A DNA stretch of 64,000 nucleotides from Streptomyces fildesensis (GTDB taxonomy: Bacteria > Actinomycetota > Actinomycetes > Streptomycetales > Streptomycetaceae): positions 62,001 to 126,000 of the forward strand of contig NZ_JAAIKO010000010.1 of NCBI RefSeq assembly GCF_016107395.1, given 5' to 3'. Position 1 is the stretch's first letter; each line of letters starts with the position of its first letter. The notes below the pieces were generated by a model. That model was given only the letters and a program-made list of their open reading frames with translations. It did not search any database and was not told where the DNA came from. The position numbers were made by a program, and so were the translations under genes. Shown in pieces: positions 45,869 through 53,839 of the stretch.

Positions 45869-48121
45869 TCAGACGGCGGGAAGCGCGTAGAGCAGGTCCC
45901 CGTGGACCACCAGCAGGCGCTTGCCCGCGGCGGTGAGGGTCCAGACGCCGGCGCCACCCTTGTCCTCGGAGAGGCCGTCGTTGGCGCTGTTCCGGTAGAT
46001 CCAGCGCGGGGCACCGCTCTTGGCGTCGAAGGCGAAGATTCCTCCCTCCTGAAAGTACGACACCCCGTAGACGGAGTCCCCGGCCCGTACGAACTGCAAC
46101 GGCCCGGTCCCGTCGGTGAGTTCGCGCTGCCAAAGCACGTTCCCGCTCTTCGCGTCGACCGCCCAGACGCCCTTGAGCACCACGGCGCCATACACCACAC
46201 CGTCGGCGGAGGAGAGCGGGGAGCTGAAGCCGTTCTTGTGCTGTGCGGGTACCGACCAGCGCTCGGCGCCGCTCTTCAGGTCGTAGCCGCGCATGGACTT
46301 GCCGCCGATGACGACCTTGTCACCATGCAGGACCGGCCGGTAGGCGGCGTTCTCGCCCACCTTCTTCGTCCACACCTGGTTGCCGTGCGCCACCTCGCGC
46401 ACCGTCACGTTGTAGTTGTTGTCGGCGTAGACGAGATAGCTGCCGTCGGTCGTCGCCGAGACGTCCCAGTCACCGGCGCCCGGGTCACGTTCCTGCTGCC
46501 ACAGCATCTTGCGGGTGCCGATGTCGACGGCGGCCACCACTGTCCGGGTCTTGCTGGTCTCGGTGGCGTTGGGATCCTGGATCGTGGCGATGAGATACAC
46601 GTGCTTGTCGTCGGCGGCGATCGGCTTCGGGTCGGTGAGCCGTCCGCCCAGGTTGCTGCGCCAGACCTCCTTGCCGGTCACCGGGCTGATGCCGACGAAG
46701 TCACCGTTTGCCTCAGGGCTTCTGAAGAACAGCAGATCATGTCCGATCACCAGTTCACGCGAAAGGTCCGCGACCTCCGGGGTGGACCACTTCAGTTCAC
46801 CAGTGCTGATGTCGTGCGCGATCAGCGGGTTGCCACAGATGATCATCAGATTGCCGTACGCCATGGCCGGAACGCCGTATTGCAGGCTCAGCGATAGGGC
46901 CTGCTTGCGCCACAGCGCCTTCGGGCTCATGCCGTTCGCCGGGGTGGTGAACACCGGATCCGGCGTGGGCCCCTTGCTGTTCGTCACCAGGCCGGTCGGA
47001 TCGACCACCGGGTCCTTACCGCCCTTCCCGCTGTACGCCCACACGGCCCCGCCGCCCGCGGCCGCGACCGCGATGCCCGCGCCGAGCGCGAGGAACCCAC
47101 GCCGGGAGCGCGCGCCGGAAGCGGCGGCGGGTTCCAGCGCTGTCCGGTCGAGGGTGGTCGGAGTCCGGGGCGTGGGCGCCTCGCCGGGCATCGGGGGCTG
47201 CGGCACGGTGGCCGCGCCCGTCCCGTGGGCGGGGGTGTCCAGGTCGAGGATCCGCGAGGCGTGCTGGGCGATGGTCGAGGAGACCGGGCCCGGCAGCCAG
47301 TTGTGCAGTACGGAGGCGGCCCCTTCCGGAGCCAGCGCCTCGCTGATCTGCTGCGGCGTCGGCCGCTGCGCCGGGTCCTTCTGCAGACAGGCCAGCACCA
47401 ACGGCCGCAGCGAAGCGGGCACTTCGGTCAGATTGGGGGTGCCGTGCACCACCTGGTAGAGCAGCGACGCCGCCGTCCCGATCCCGAACGGCTGCCGGCC
47501 GGTGGCCGCGTACGCCAGCACCACGCCCAGCGAGAAGACATCGCCCGCCGGCCCGGCCACCTCGCCGACCGCCTGCTCGGGCGGTATGAACCCGGGCGAG
47601 CCGACGACCACGCCCGTGCTGGTCATCCGGTCGCCGTCGACGGCCCGCGCGATACCGAAGTCGATCACCCGTGGCCCGTCCGCGGCCAGCAGCACGTTGG
47701 ACGGCTTCAGATCCCGGTGCACGAGTCCCGCGCCGTGGATCACCACGAGCGCCTCGGCCAGCCCGGCACCCAGCGCGCGCACGGACGCCTCGGGCAGCGG
47801 GCCGTGCTGCTCGATCACCTCGTCGAGCGGCGGGCCGAGTACGTACGCGGTCGCCAGCCACGGCAGCCGGCCCTCGGTGTCGGCGTCGACGACAGGCGCC
47901 GTATAGGCCCCGGAGACCGCCCGCGCGATCTCGACCTCGTGCCGGAACCGCGCCCGGAACTGCGCGTCCTCGGCCAGTTCGGGACGGACCACCTTCACGG
48001 CGACGGTCCGGCCGCCCGGCGACCGGGCGAGATAGACCCGCCCCATGCCACCGGCGCCGAGCCGTCCCAACAGGCGGTAGGCCCCTAGGCTCTGCGGGTC
48101 TTCCGGCTCCAATGGCTGCAT
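45869..48121 (-). CDS. membrane Ser/Thr protein kinase with extracellular PQQ beta-propeller
   Basis: A 750-residue receptor-like kinase. The N-terminal Hanks-type domain has GRLGAGGMGRVYLA, the Lys in VAVKVV, catalytic HRDLKPSN (~135) and DFGIAR (~155). A Pro/Thr linker and one transmembrane helix (FLALGAGIAVAAAGGGAVWAY, ~345-365) lead to an extracellular PQQ/YVTN-like propeller with repeated Trp motifs (GKEVWRSNLGG, NVLWQRELTDG). ATG at 48121; the codon at 48124 is TTG. The intracellular kinase could phosphorylate FHA-binding threonines of the EssC-like neighbour, an inference from adjacency. Confidence 0.88.
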   Translation of the reverse strand: MQPLEPEDPQSLGAYRLLGRLGAGGMGRVYLARSPGGRTVAVKVVRPELAEDAQFRARFRHEVEIARAVSGAYTAPVVDADTEGRLPWLATAYVLGPPLDEVIEQHGPLPEASVRALGAGLAEALVVIHGAGLVHRDLKPSNVLLAADGPRVIDFGIARAVDGDRMTSTGVVVGSPGFIPPEQAVGEVAGPAGDVFSLGVVLAYAATGRQPFGIGTAASLLYQVVHGTPNLTEVPASLRPLVLACLQKDPAQRPTPQQISEALAPEGAASVLHNWLPGPVSSTIAQHASRILDLDTPAHGTGAATVPQPPMPGEAPTPRTPTTLDRTALEPAAASGARSRRGFLALGAGIAVAAAGGGAVWAYSGKGGKDPVVDPTGLVTNSKGPTPDPVFTTPANGMSPKALWRKQALSLSLQYGVPAMAYGNLMIICGNPLIAHDISTGELKWSTPEVADLSRELVIGHDLLFFRSPEANGDFVGISPVTGKEVWRSNLGGRLTDPKPIAADDKHVYLIATIQDPNATETSKTRTVVAAVDIGTRKMLWQQERDPGAGDWDVSATTDGSYLVYADNNYNVTVREVAHGNQVWTKKVGENAAYRPVLHGDKVVIGGKSMRGYDLKSGAERWSVPAQHKNGFSSPLSSADGVVYGAVVLKGVWAVDAKSGNVLWQRELTDGTGPLQFVRAGDSVYGVSYFQEGGIFAFDAKSGAPRWIYRNSANDGLSEDKGGAGVWTLTAAGKRLLVVHGDLLYALPAV

Positions 48122-48317
48122 CAACAGCCACCCCCGTCTCCTGTGTGCGCATACGTATGGTCGGGTCGCCCCGACGGGGCAGCCTATTGCGCCGGGTTTC
48201 GCACCCCGGATGCGGTCCCTTCACCTGTAGGCCCGTCACCTTTGGGCCCGTGCGTAGGGTGGGGAACCATCAGCCGCACCAGTGACGTCCCAGCCGTGTG
48301 ACGTCGCCCAACGGCGC
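48122..48317. other. kinase promoter region
   Basis: Upstream region of the minus-strand kinase gene; about 200 bp with no supported ORF. It runs into the truncated gene fragment on the plus strand. I see no confident -35/-10 pair. Confidence 0.3.
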
Positions 48318-48491
48318 ATGACGAACGGGACACCGTATCCACGCAAGATCTCCATCATTTGGAAGATCAGCCGGAGCGGCCCGGACGGAACAATCGATGA
48401 GGACCTCCCGTCCGGCACGTTCTTCAGGACCACGGATGTGACCGTCCGAGAGGTCCGGACCGACCAACGCTCAACGAATGCAACGGGATGA
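48318..48491 (+). pseudogene. truncated copy of the C-terminus of the pilus-linked secreted protein
   Basis: This 57-codon frame aligns with the end of the secreted protein at 38999-40021. TNGTPYPRK matches STGGTFPLK; ISIIWKI matches ATITWQI; and SGTFFRTTDVTVREVR matches DGTFGRTTDVTVQEIQ. It has no signal peptide and starts where the similarity starts, so it looks like an N-terminally deleted duplicate. The frame continues open to 48258 without similarity. It ends 3 bp before the WXG100 gene ATG. It could still be expressed as a small protein. Confidence 0.6.
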
Positions 48492-48494
48492 ACC

Positions 48495-48794
48495 ATGGGT
48501 GATCTGCAGATCAACGGAACCGTGATGGGGGACCTGCGCAGAACGTTCTCCACCATCGCGCAGCGCATGGAGAACGTCAGCAGGACCATGGGCAACGCCA
48601 ACGGTGAGGGTGTCGGGGCGCCCAAGCTCATCGACGACGTGCACGACTTCGCGGACGAGTGGAAGTACGGCGTCAAGCAGATCGGCGAGCACGCCGACAC
48701 CGCGGTCCAGATGATCGACCAGATCGGCAAGACCTTCGACGACGCCGATCTCCAGCTCGCCAACTCCCTCAAGCCGGAAGGCACGTGCTCGTGA
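48495..48794 (+). CDS. WXG100-like (Esx) small secreted protein
   Basis: A 99-residue all-helical protein with the layout of WXG100 substrates: helix, turn with WKYG (WxG, ~residue 56), helix (VKQIGEHADTAVQMIDQIGKTF). No signal peptide, consistent with type VII export through the EssC-like ATPase encoded nearby. The stop overlaps the GTG of the next gene (GTGA at 48791-48794). Ribosome site weak (GGGA). Likely partner of the larger WXG protein downstream. Confidence 0.8.
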   Translation: MGDLQINGTVMGDLRRTFSTIAQRMENVSRTMGNANGEGVGAPKLIDDVHDFADEWKYGVKQIGEHADTAVQMIDQIGKTFDDADLQLANSLKPEGTCS

Positions 48795-50134
48795 CCCGCA
48801 GTTTCCCCCACCTCGGGTTCGATCCGACGCCCGGCGACGTCGAGCAGACCCGGGCGCTGTCCCGGCAACTGGGCGATCTGACGACCGAGTTGACGACGAC
48901 CGTCAGCGAGTTGCAGCAGATCGAGTGCGGTTACTGGAAGGGCGAGGCGGCCAAGGCCTTCAGCCAGCACATATCCCATGACGTCACCCCGTTGATCAAG
49001 AAGGCGCACGACTCCTTCGGCCGCGCCGCCACCGCGATTGGCGGCTGGGCCGAGCAACTGCACGGCTTCCAGGACGAGGCCGCCGCGCTGGAGCGCGAGG
49101 CCGCGACCAAGCAGGACACCCTCGACGACGCCAAGCGGGCGCTGGGCTCCAACCCCACCGGGCTCCCGAGCGGCACCGAGACCCCGCACCCCCAGCCCGG
49201 CGCCTCCCCCAGCCCCACGGCCGCCGACGAGAACAAGAAGAAGCACAAGGACGTCACCGACGCCGACACCGCCCTGCAGGGCGTCCGGCACCGGGCCGAG
49301 GAGCTTCACAACCGCTTCATCCGGGCCGCGCAGTCCGTCAGTCACGACCTCGACAAGGCCGGCGACATGGCGCCCGACAAGCCGGGCCTCTTCCACCGCA
49401 TGGTCAGCGGCGTCGAGGGCGCCTGGAACGACACGGTCAAGTGGGTCCAGGACCACGCCGACATGATCAAGCTGATCGGTGACCTGCTCGGCGACCTCAG
49501 CGGCATCCTCGGCATGCTCGCCATCATCACGGCCCCGTTCGAGCCGCTCGGCGCGATCTTCGCGGGCGCGGCGGTGGCCACCAGCGCCCTCGCCCTGGTG
49601 GCGCACCTCGTCGCCAAGGCGGCCGGCGCGGACGTCAGCTGGATGTCCATCGGGCTGGACGCGCTCGGCGCGGTCCCCGGCCTCGGGGCGTTCTCCAAGG
49701 GCGTCAAGGTCGCCGACGGCGCCGTGGCGGCCGGCCGCGCGGCCGAACTCGGCGAAGGCTTCCGCGGGGTGACGACCATCGGCCGCAACATCGTCGGTGT
49801 CGGCGACCGGGTGGCCGGCGCCGTCAGCTTCACCGTCAAGGGCAAGACGATCGGCCTGTGGGGCCTCAAGAGCGGCGGACTGATCAAGGCCGAGGGCATG
49901 ATGGGCCGGCTCGGCCTGGTCGCCGAGCAGAACTACGCCAAGGGCCAGTGGCTCGGCACCCGCGGCCTGGATCTCATCAGCAAGGGCAAGTGGGCGATCA
50001 ACCCGATGTCCGGCCTCGGCCGCGGTATCGACGCCGGGATCAAGATCGCACCGAAGCTATGGTCGGTCCCGCAGCACATCGGTGAGGCGCTGCACCCGGG
50101 CGACCGGTTCAACCAGGCGGCCACCGCCCACTGA
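48791..50134 (+). CDS. large WXG-domain protein, candidate type VII secretion effector
   Basis: A 447-residue protein. The N-terminal ~110 residues form a helical WXG-like hairpin with the motif IECGYWKGEAAKAF (~48). A Pro/Ser linker and a further helical region follow. A very hydrophobic alpha region (ILGMLAIITAPFEPLGAIFAGAAVATSALALVAHLVAKAAG, ~230-275) then leads to a Gly/Lys-rich C-terminus. This resembles polymorphic toxins exported by Esx systems, where a hydrophobic block precedes the variable toxin tail, but no toxin family is recognised. GTGA coupling to the WXG100 gene suggests a co-secreted pair. Confidence 0.7.
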   Translation: MTRSFPHLGFDPTPGDVEQTRALSRQLGDLTTELTTTVSELQQIECGYWKGEAAKAFSQHISHDVTPLIKKAHDSFGRAATAIGGWAEQLHGFQDEAAALEREAATKQDTLDDAKRALGSNPTGLPSGTETPHPQPGASPSPTAADENKKKHKDVTDADTALQGVRHRAEELHNRFIRAAQSVSHDLDKAGDMAPDKPGLFHRMVSGVEGAWNDTVKWVQDHADMIKLIGDLLGDLSGILGMLAIITAPFEPLGAIFAGAAVATSALALVAHLVAKAAGADVSWMSIGLDALGAVPGLGAFSKGVKVADGAVAAGRAAELGEGFRGVTTIGRNIVGVGDRVAGAVSFTVKGKTIGLWGLKSGGLIKAEGMMGRLGLVAEQNYAKGQWLGTRGLDLISKGKWAINPMSGLGRGIDAGIKIAPKLWSVPQHIGEALHPGDRFNQAATAH

Positions 50135-50146
50135 GGCACCGCCCAC
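50122..50146. repeat. 10-bp direct repeat flanking a stop codon
   Basis: CACCGCCCAC at 50122-50131 and 50137-50146; the stop codon of the large WXG gene (50132-50134) lies between the copies. Confidence 0.6.
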
Positions 50147-50243
50147 CGGGCCGGCGCCCACGGAACCACCGCACCCTGATCCACCGCTCGCCGATCCACC
50201 CCACCCTGGTCGGCGGGCACCGAGCACTGAGGACGGCGAGACG

Positions 50244-51137
50244 ATGGACTGGTATCCGGACGCGGGCGAGGCCTCGCTGTTCCGCACCACACTGCGCTTC
50301 GCGACCGGGATGGCCCCGCCCGTCTCCGGCTCGCGGTGGTACCGGGACACCGGCCGCCACGACATCCAGCCGGACCTGGTGGCCGCCGGCTGGCCGCCGG
50401 GACCGGAGTGCACCGTACGGACGAAGAGCGAGCAGACGACGCGGCGCGCCGGCCGCGCCGCCTGGCTGGGCATCCCGCTGCTGCTCAACCTCATCTCCAA
50501 CGCGGGCGGCGCGCCGGGCTCGCCCTTCGGCGACGTCGCCCTGCGCGGCGACCCGCAGGACCCCGAGAACGAGGTCGAGGACTTCCCCGTCATGTGGGCG
50601 GCGCCCGGCACCGTGGCCCGTACGCTGCCGTGGCAGCTCGACCCGTCCCGGCAGGCCAAGGGCTACCGCACCGACGCGGTGGTGACCGACCGCCGGCTGG
50701 TCGTCCTCGGCATCACGTCCGTCACGGCTCCGGCGGACGTGCTCTGGGAGGCGCCGCGCGAAAGCATCGCGCGGGCGGAACGCCGGGAGTACGCCGAGAC
50801 CAAGGCCGACCTGCTGATCACCTTCGCGGACGGATCCTGGGTCCGGATGTCCGCCGGCTCGGCCGACAACGCCGCCAAGGTCGTCCAGCACCTGAACGGC
50901 ACGGTCCGCACCCTGACCGACGACCAGCTGACCGGCGGCCAGCGCGAGCGCGTCGCCCGTTTCCTGGCCGAACTCCCGCCGAACGCCGAGGCCCCGGCCT
51001 TCACCGTGCTCCCGAGCGGCATCGTCCGGGTCGAGGCACGCGTCCCGGCGAAGCTCGGCAAGCGCCTGTTCGAAACCCACACGATCCTGATGGACCACGC
51101 GGGCGCGCCCGCGGCACCCCGACCCGGCGACCTGTGA
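50244..51137 (+). CDS. conserved protein of unknown function, PH-like fold possible
   Basis: A 297-residue soluble protein. The middle has alternating hydrophobic strands reminiscent of a bacterial PH domain (TDAVVTDRRLVVLGITSVT, then ESIARAERREYAETKADLLITFADGSWVRMS). No signal peptide or catalytic motif. It follows the large WXG gene by 109 bp and precedes the next unknown gene by 13 bp. In toxin loci this position often holds an immunity or chaperone gene; here that is only a contextual guess. Confidence 0.6.
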   Translation: MDWYPDAGEASLFRTTLRFATGMAPPVSGSRWYRDTGRHDIQPDLVAAGWPPGPECTVRTKSEQTTRRAGRAAWLGIPLLLNLISNAGGAPGSPFGDVALRGDPQDPENEVEDFPVMWAAPGTVARTLPWQLDPSRQAKGYRTDAVVTDRRLVVLGITSVTAPADVLWEAPRESIARAERREYAETKADLLITFADGSWVRMSAGSADNAAKVVQHLNGTVRTLTDDQLTGGQRERVARFLAELPPNAEAPAFTVLPSGIVRVEARVPAKLGKRLFETHTILMDHAGAPAAPRPGDL

Positions 51138-51150
51138 GCGACACGACTCC

Positions 51151-51822
51151 ATGACCATTTCCGATCTCACCCCCTCCATCCCGGCCACCCTCGGCGGACC
51201 GGACATACCTCCCATGTGGTTCGTCGTCCCCGACGGCTTCCACCCCCTCCCGATCGCCGCCACCCCGGAGGAACGCGCCGCGGGCGCGGCCGACTTCGTA
51301 CGGGAGCTGTTCCCCAACGGCGACGACGACCTGTGGACGCCGGCCGCGCTCTTCTACGCGGGACTCGCCGAGCTGATGACCGAAGGCGGCCTGGCCTTCT
51401 CGGCGATGGGCCTGTTCGGCATCGACGACGGCGGCATCGCGCACTGCTCGTTCACCGTCTCCGCCGTCGAGTCCGACCATCCGTCGGTCGAGGTCGCCGC
51501 GCTGGGACTGCGCGAGATCATGACCCGCGACCCGCTCAACGACGCGCGCTGGCTGGACCTGCCGTGCGGTCCCGCCGTCTCCGCCGTCTCCATGCGGGAG
51601 ATCACCATCGGCGGCGAGATGACCGCGACCGGCGAGGACGCCTCGCTGCTCACCGGCCAGATCCAGGTCTATGTGCCGTTCCCCACCGGTCCGTTCACCG
51701 CGGTCTTCACGCTCGACACGGCAGCTGTGGACTACTGGGGCGAGATCAGCGACATGACGGTCGCGATCCTGCGCACCGTGAGCTTCACACCGCCGGAGGA
51801 GCAGGCAGCCGAGGGCGCATAA
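51151..51822 (+). CDS. conserved protein of unknown function downstream of the type VII module
   Basis: A 223-residue acidic protein without signal peptide or membrane helices. Predicted strands and helices alternate (ALFYAGLAELMTEGGLAFSAMGLFG, then ITIGGEMTATGEDASLLTGQIQVYVPF). The layout recalls LpqN/Mog1-like lipid or secretion-associated folds, but similarity is not certain. It probably shares a transcript with the gene at 50244 and is convergent with the hydrolase gene. Confidence 0.6.
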   Translation: MTISDLTPSIPATLGGPDIPPMWFVVPDGFHPLPIAATPEERAAGAADFVRELFPNGDDDLWTPAALFYAGLAELMTEGGLAFSAMGLFGIDDGGIAHCSFTVSAVESDHPSVEVAALGLREIMTRDPLNDARWLDLPCGPAVSAVSMREITIGGEMTATGEDASLLTGQIQVYVPFPTGPFTAVFTLDTAAVDYWGEISDMTVAILRTVSFTPPEEQAAEGA

Positions 51823-51838
51823 CGCCCACCACCTGCTG

Positions 51839-52717
51839 TCAGCTCGTTTCGGTGCGCTGTCGCGGTATCGCGGACTCCTCGAGGAAGCGCTCCACCGTCT
51901 CGTACCAGGCGGTGGGCTGTTCCCAGTGGACGAGGTGGCCGGCGTCCGGGATCTCGGCGTAGCTGCCGCGGGGCAGGACGCGGACCATCTCCTGGGCCTC
52001 GGCACGCCCCAGTTCGCCCTCCAGACCGCGGACGACGAGGGCGGGGCAGCGGACCTGGGTGAGCTCCTCCCAGTGGGCGTCCAGGATCCAGGGGGCCCGG
52101 GAGCGGAGCATGTGGCGGCGGGCGAAGACGGGCCGCCAGCCGTCACCACGCTCCTCCATGATCTCGGTGTAGAAATCGCCCCTGGTGGGGCGCGGAGGAT
52201 CGGCCCAGGGGTCGTCCTCACCGAACCACCTGCGGACGTCGGCGAGGCTGGCGAAGGGCAGTGGCCAGGAGGCGAACCAGGACTCCCACTCGCGCTGGCT
52301 GGCCTCCCCGAGGGCGGTGGCGCGCATGTCGCAGACGACGACGGCCCGCACCAGGTCCGGGCGGCGGGCGGCCAGCTGCCAGGCGGTGAGACCGCCCATG
52401 GAGTGCCCGACGAGGGTGACGGGAGCGAGGCCGAGCTGCTCCACGGCCGCCTCGGCGTCGGCGAGGTACGCCTCCCGGCTGTACGGGCCCTCGGGCTTGT
52501 CGCTGCGCCCGTGGCCGCGCTGGTCCAGGGCGATGGCGCGGTAGCGGGGGGCGAGCCGGCGGGCGGTGCCGGCCCAGTGCGAGGCCCGGCCCATGAGTCC
52601 GTGCAGCAGCAGGACCCCGGGTCGGTCGTCGGAGCCGTCCTCCTTGGACTCGGCGGCATAATCCCAGGCGGCGAGCCGGACGGAGCCCGCTCCGGTCACC
52701 TCGATACGTCGGATCAT
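51839..52717 (-). CDS. alpha/beta hydrolase
   Basis: A 292-residue enzyme of the alpha/beta hydrolase fold. The nucleophile elbow is VGHSMGG (GxSxG, Ser ~103), the oxyanion region LLLHGLMG, the acid is probably the Asp/Glu near RGLEGELG, and the His lies in DAGHLVHWE. Full length with a cap domain containing Trp-rich segments (WFASWPLPF). Substrate unknown. ATG at 52717 follows an AGGGGG site. A LexA-box-like palindrome lies 49 bp upstream. Confidence 0.85.
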   Translation of the reverse strand: MIRRIEVTGAGSVRLAAWDYAAESKEDGSDDRPGVLLLHGLMGRASHWAGTARRLAPRYRAIALDQRGHGRSDKPEGPYSREAYLADAEAAVEQLGLAPVTLVGHSMGGLTAWQLAARRPDLVRAVVVCDMRATALGEASQREWESWFASWPLPFASLADVRRWFGEDDPWADPPRPTRGDFYTEIMEERGDGWRPVFARRHMLRSRAPWILDAHWEELTQVRCPALVVRGLEGELGRAEAQEMVRVLPRGSYAEIPDAGHLVHWEQPTAWYETVERFLEESAIPRQRTETS

Positions 52718-52765
52718 GTGCCGCACCCCCTGACGAACTGGTCGGGTCTTCCGGCGCCTACGTTA

Positions 52766-52781
52766 TCGAACTTCTATTCGA
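52766..52781. promoter_or_regulatory. candidate LexA/SOS box
   Basis: TCGAACttctATTCGA differs by one base from the actinobacterial SOS box TCGAAC-N4-GTTCGA. It overlaps the probable promoter spacer of the alpha/beta hydrolase gene (TTGTCG on the minus strand at 52778-52783). Confidence 0.5.
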
Positions 52782-52967
52782 CAAGACGGGCCACGCGCAC
52801 AACATCGCTCTTTCGAGTGACATCACTCAAGGATTGACCGCCGCAGCCGAGGGGAGATCTCCTGCGGGGCGCGACACGAAGGGGAAGCGGTCGCGCGGAG
52901 TACTCGGGAAGCTCGGGGTTCCGGGTCCTCCGAGGGGAGCACCACCAGGGGAGGGACAAGGGGAGGA

Positions 52968-52997
52968 GGGCCCCGGCGCCATCAGGCGCCGGGGCCC
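52968..52997. terminator. terminator of dmdR1
   Basis: Perfect 13-bp arms (GGGCCCCGGCGCC and its complement) with an ATCA loop, extended by G/A- and C/T-rich flanks that also pair. It lies 33 bp past the dmdR1 stop. Confidence 0.8.
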
Positions 52998-53029
52998 CCG
53001 CCCCCTCCCACCAGGACAAACCGCGGGTC

Positions 53030-53722
53030 CTACCGCTTGGCCACGAAGACGTGCGACGCGACCTCGGCACCCAGCTCGGCGGCCTCGCCGCCACTGCCCA
53101 CGAGCACCCCGCCCGCGGAGGTCGTCACACTCACCACCGCGCCCGGCTGCACACCGGCCCGCCGCAGCGTGTACATCAGCTGGGCATCGGTCTGGATCGG
53201 CTCGCCGATCCGCTTCACCACGACGCTGGCGCCGGCCGGGCCCGGCGACAGTTCCGCCAGGCTGACCATGCCCTCCTCCAGGAAGGGATCCGCCTCGGCC
53301 TTCTCGCCCAGCTCCTCGAGACCCGGGATCGGGTTCCCGTACGGCGACTCGGTCGGGTGCCGCAACAGCTCCAGCACCTTGCGCTCCACCGCCTCGCTCA
53401 TGACGTGCTCCCAGCGGCAGGCCTCGGCGTGCACCTGCTCCCACTCCAGGCCGATCACGTCGACGAGCAGGCATTCGGCGATCCGGTGCTTGCGCATCAC
53501 GCGCGTCGCCGTCCGCCGGCCTTCGTCGGTCAGTTCCAGGTGACGGTCACCGGCGACATGCACCAGGCCGTCACGTTCCATGCGCGCCACCGTTTGGCTG
53601 ACCGTCGGGCCGCTCTGATCGAGCCGCTCGGCGATTCGGGCGCGCATGGGGACCACACCCTCCTCTTCCAGCTCCAGGATGGTGCGGAGATACATCTCCG
53701 TCGTGTCGATGAGTCCGGACAT
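53030..53722 (-). CDS. dmdR1: DtxR/IdeR-family iron-dependent repressor (DmdR1-like)
   Basis: A 230-residue metalloregulator. The N-terminal winged helix (MYLRTILELEEEGVVPMRARIAERLDQSGPTVSQTVARMERDGL) is followed by the metal-binding and dimerisation domain (VMRKHRIAECLLVDVIGLEWEQVHAEACRWEHVMSEAVERKV) with the Cys, His and Glu ligands of DtxR, then the C-terminal SH3-like domain. With Fe(II) bound it represses siderophore and iron-uptake genes. Length matches DmdR1 of streptomycetes. A long antisense frame (plus strand 53051-53806) covers the gene, as described for adm in S. coelicolor. Confidence 0.88.
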   Translation of the reverse strand: MSGLIDTTEMYLRTILELEEEGVVPMRARIAERLDQSGPTVSQTVARMERDGLVHVAGDRHLELTDEGRRTATRVMRKHRIAECLLVDVIGLEWEQVHAEACRWEHVMSEAVERKVLELLRHPTESPYGNPIPGLEELGEKAEADPFLEEGMVSLAELSPGPAGASVVVKRIGEPIQTDAQLMYTLRRAGVQPGAVVSVTTSAGGVLVGSGGEAAELGAEVASHVFVAKR

Positions 53723-53839
53723 GCGCGCCCCTCAATAGCTAGTGCGTGGCCCTGCACCAATTCTGACGCATCCCACCGACAACCGGCCCCGGCGCGGGAT
53801 TCTTGACAGCGACGGCAGCGTGGCCGCACGGTGATCCGC

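Larger units (their letters stand above)
52718..53029. other. hydrolase promoter region and dmdR1 terminator
   Basis: These 312 bp hold the hydrolase promoter on the left (A/T-rich, with the LexA-like site) and the dmdR1 terminator on the right. The middle is a purine-rich G/A stretch. A plus-strand reading frame from 52834 is low-complexity and I do not support it as a gene. Confidence 0.5.

Noticed and set aside
52834..53265. 143-codon plus-strand frame overlapping the dmdR1 terminator
   Set aside because: Low-complexity Pro/Arg/Gly product that runs through a 13-bp terminator hairpin and into the antisense of dmdR1.
53723..53830. Iron box (DmdR1 operator) in front of dmdR1 or the SIS gene
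   Set aside because: No match to the TTAGGTTAGGCTAACCTAA-type sequence was found by eye.
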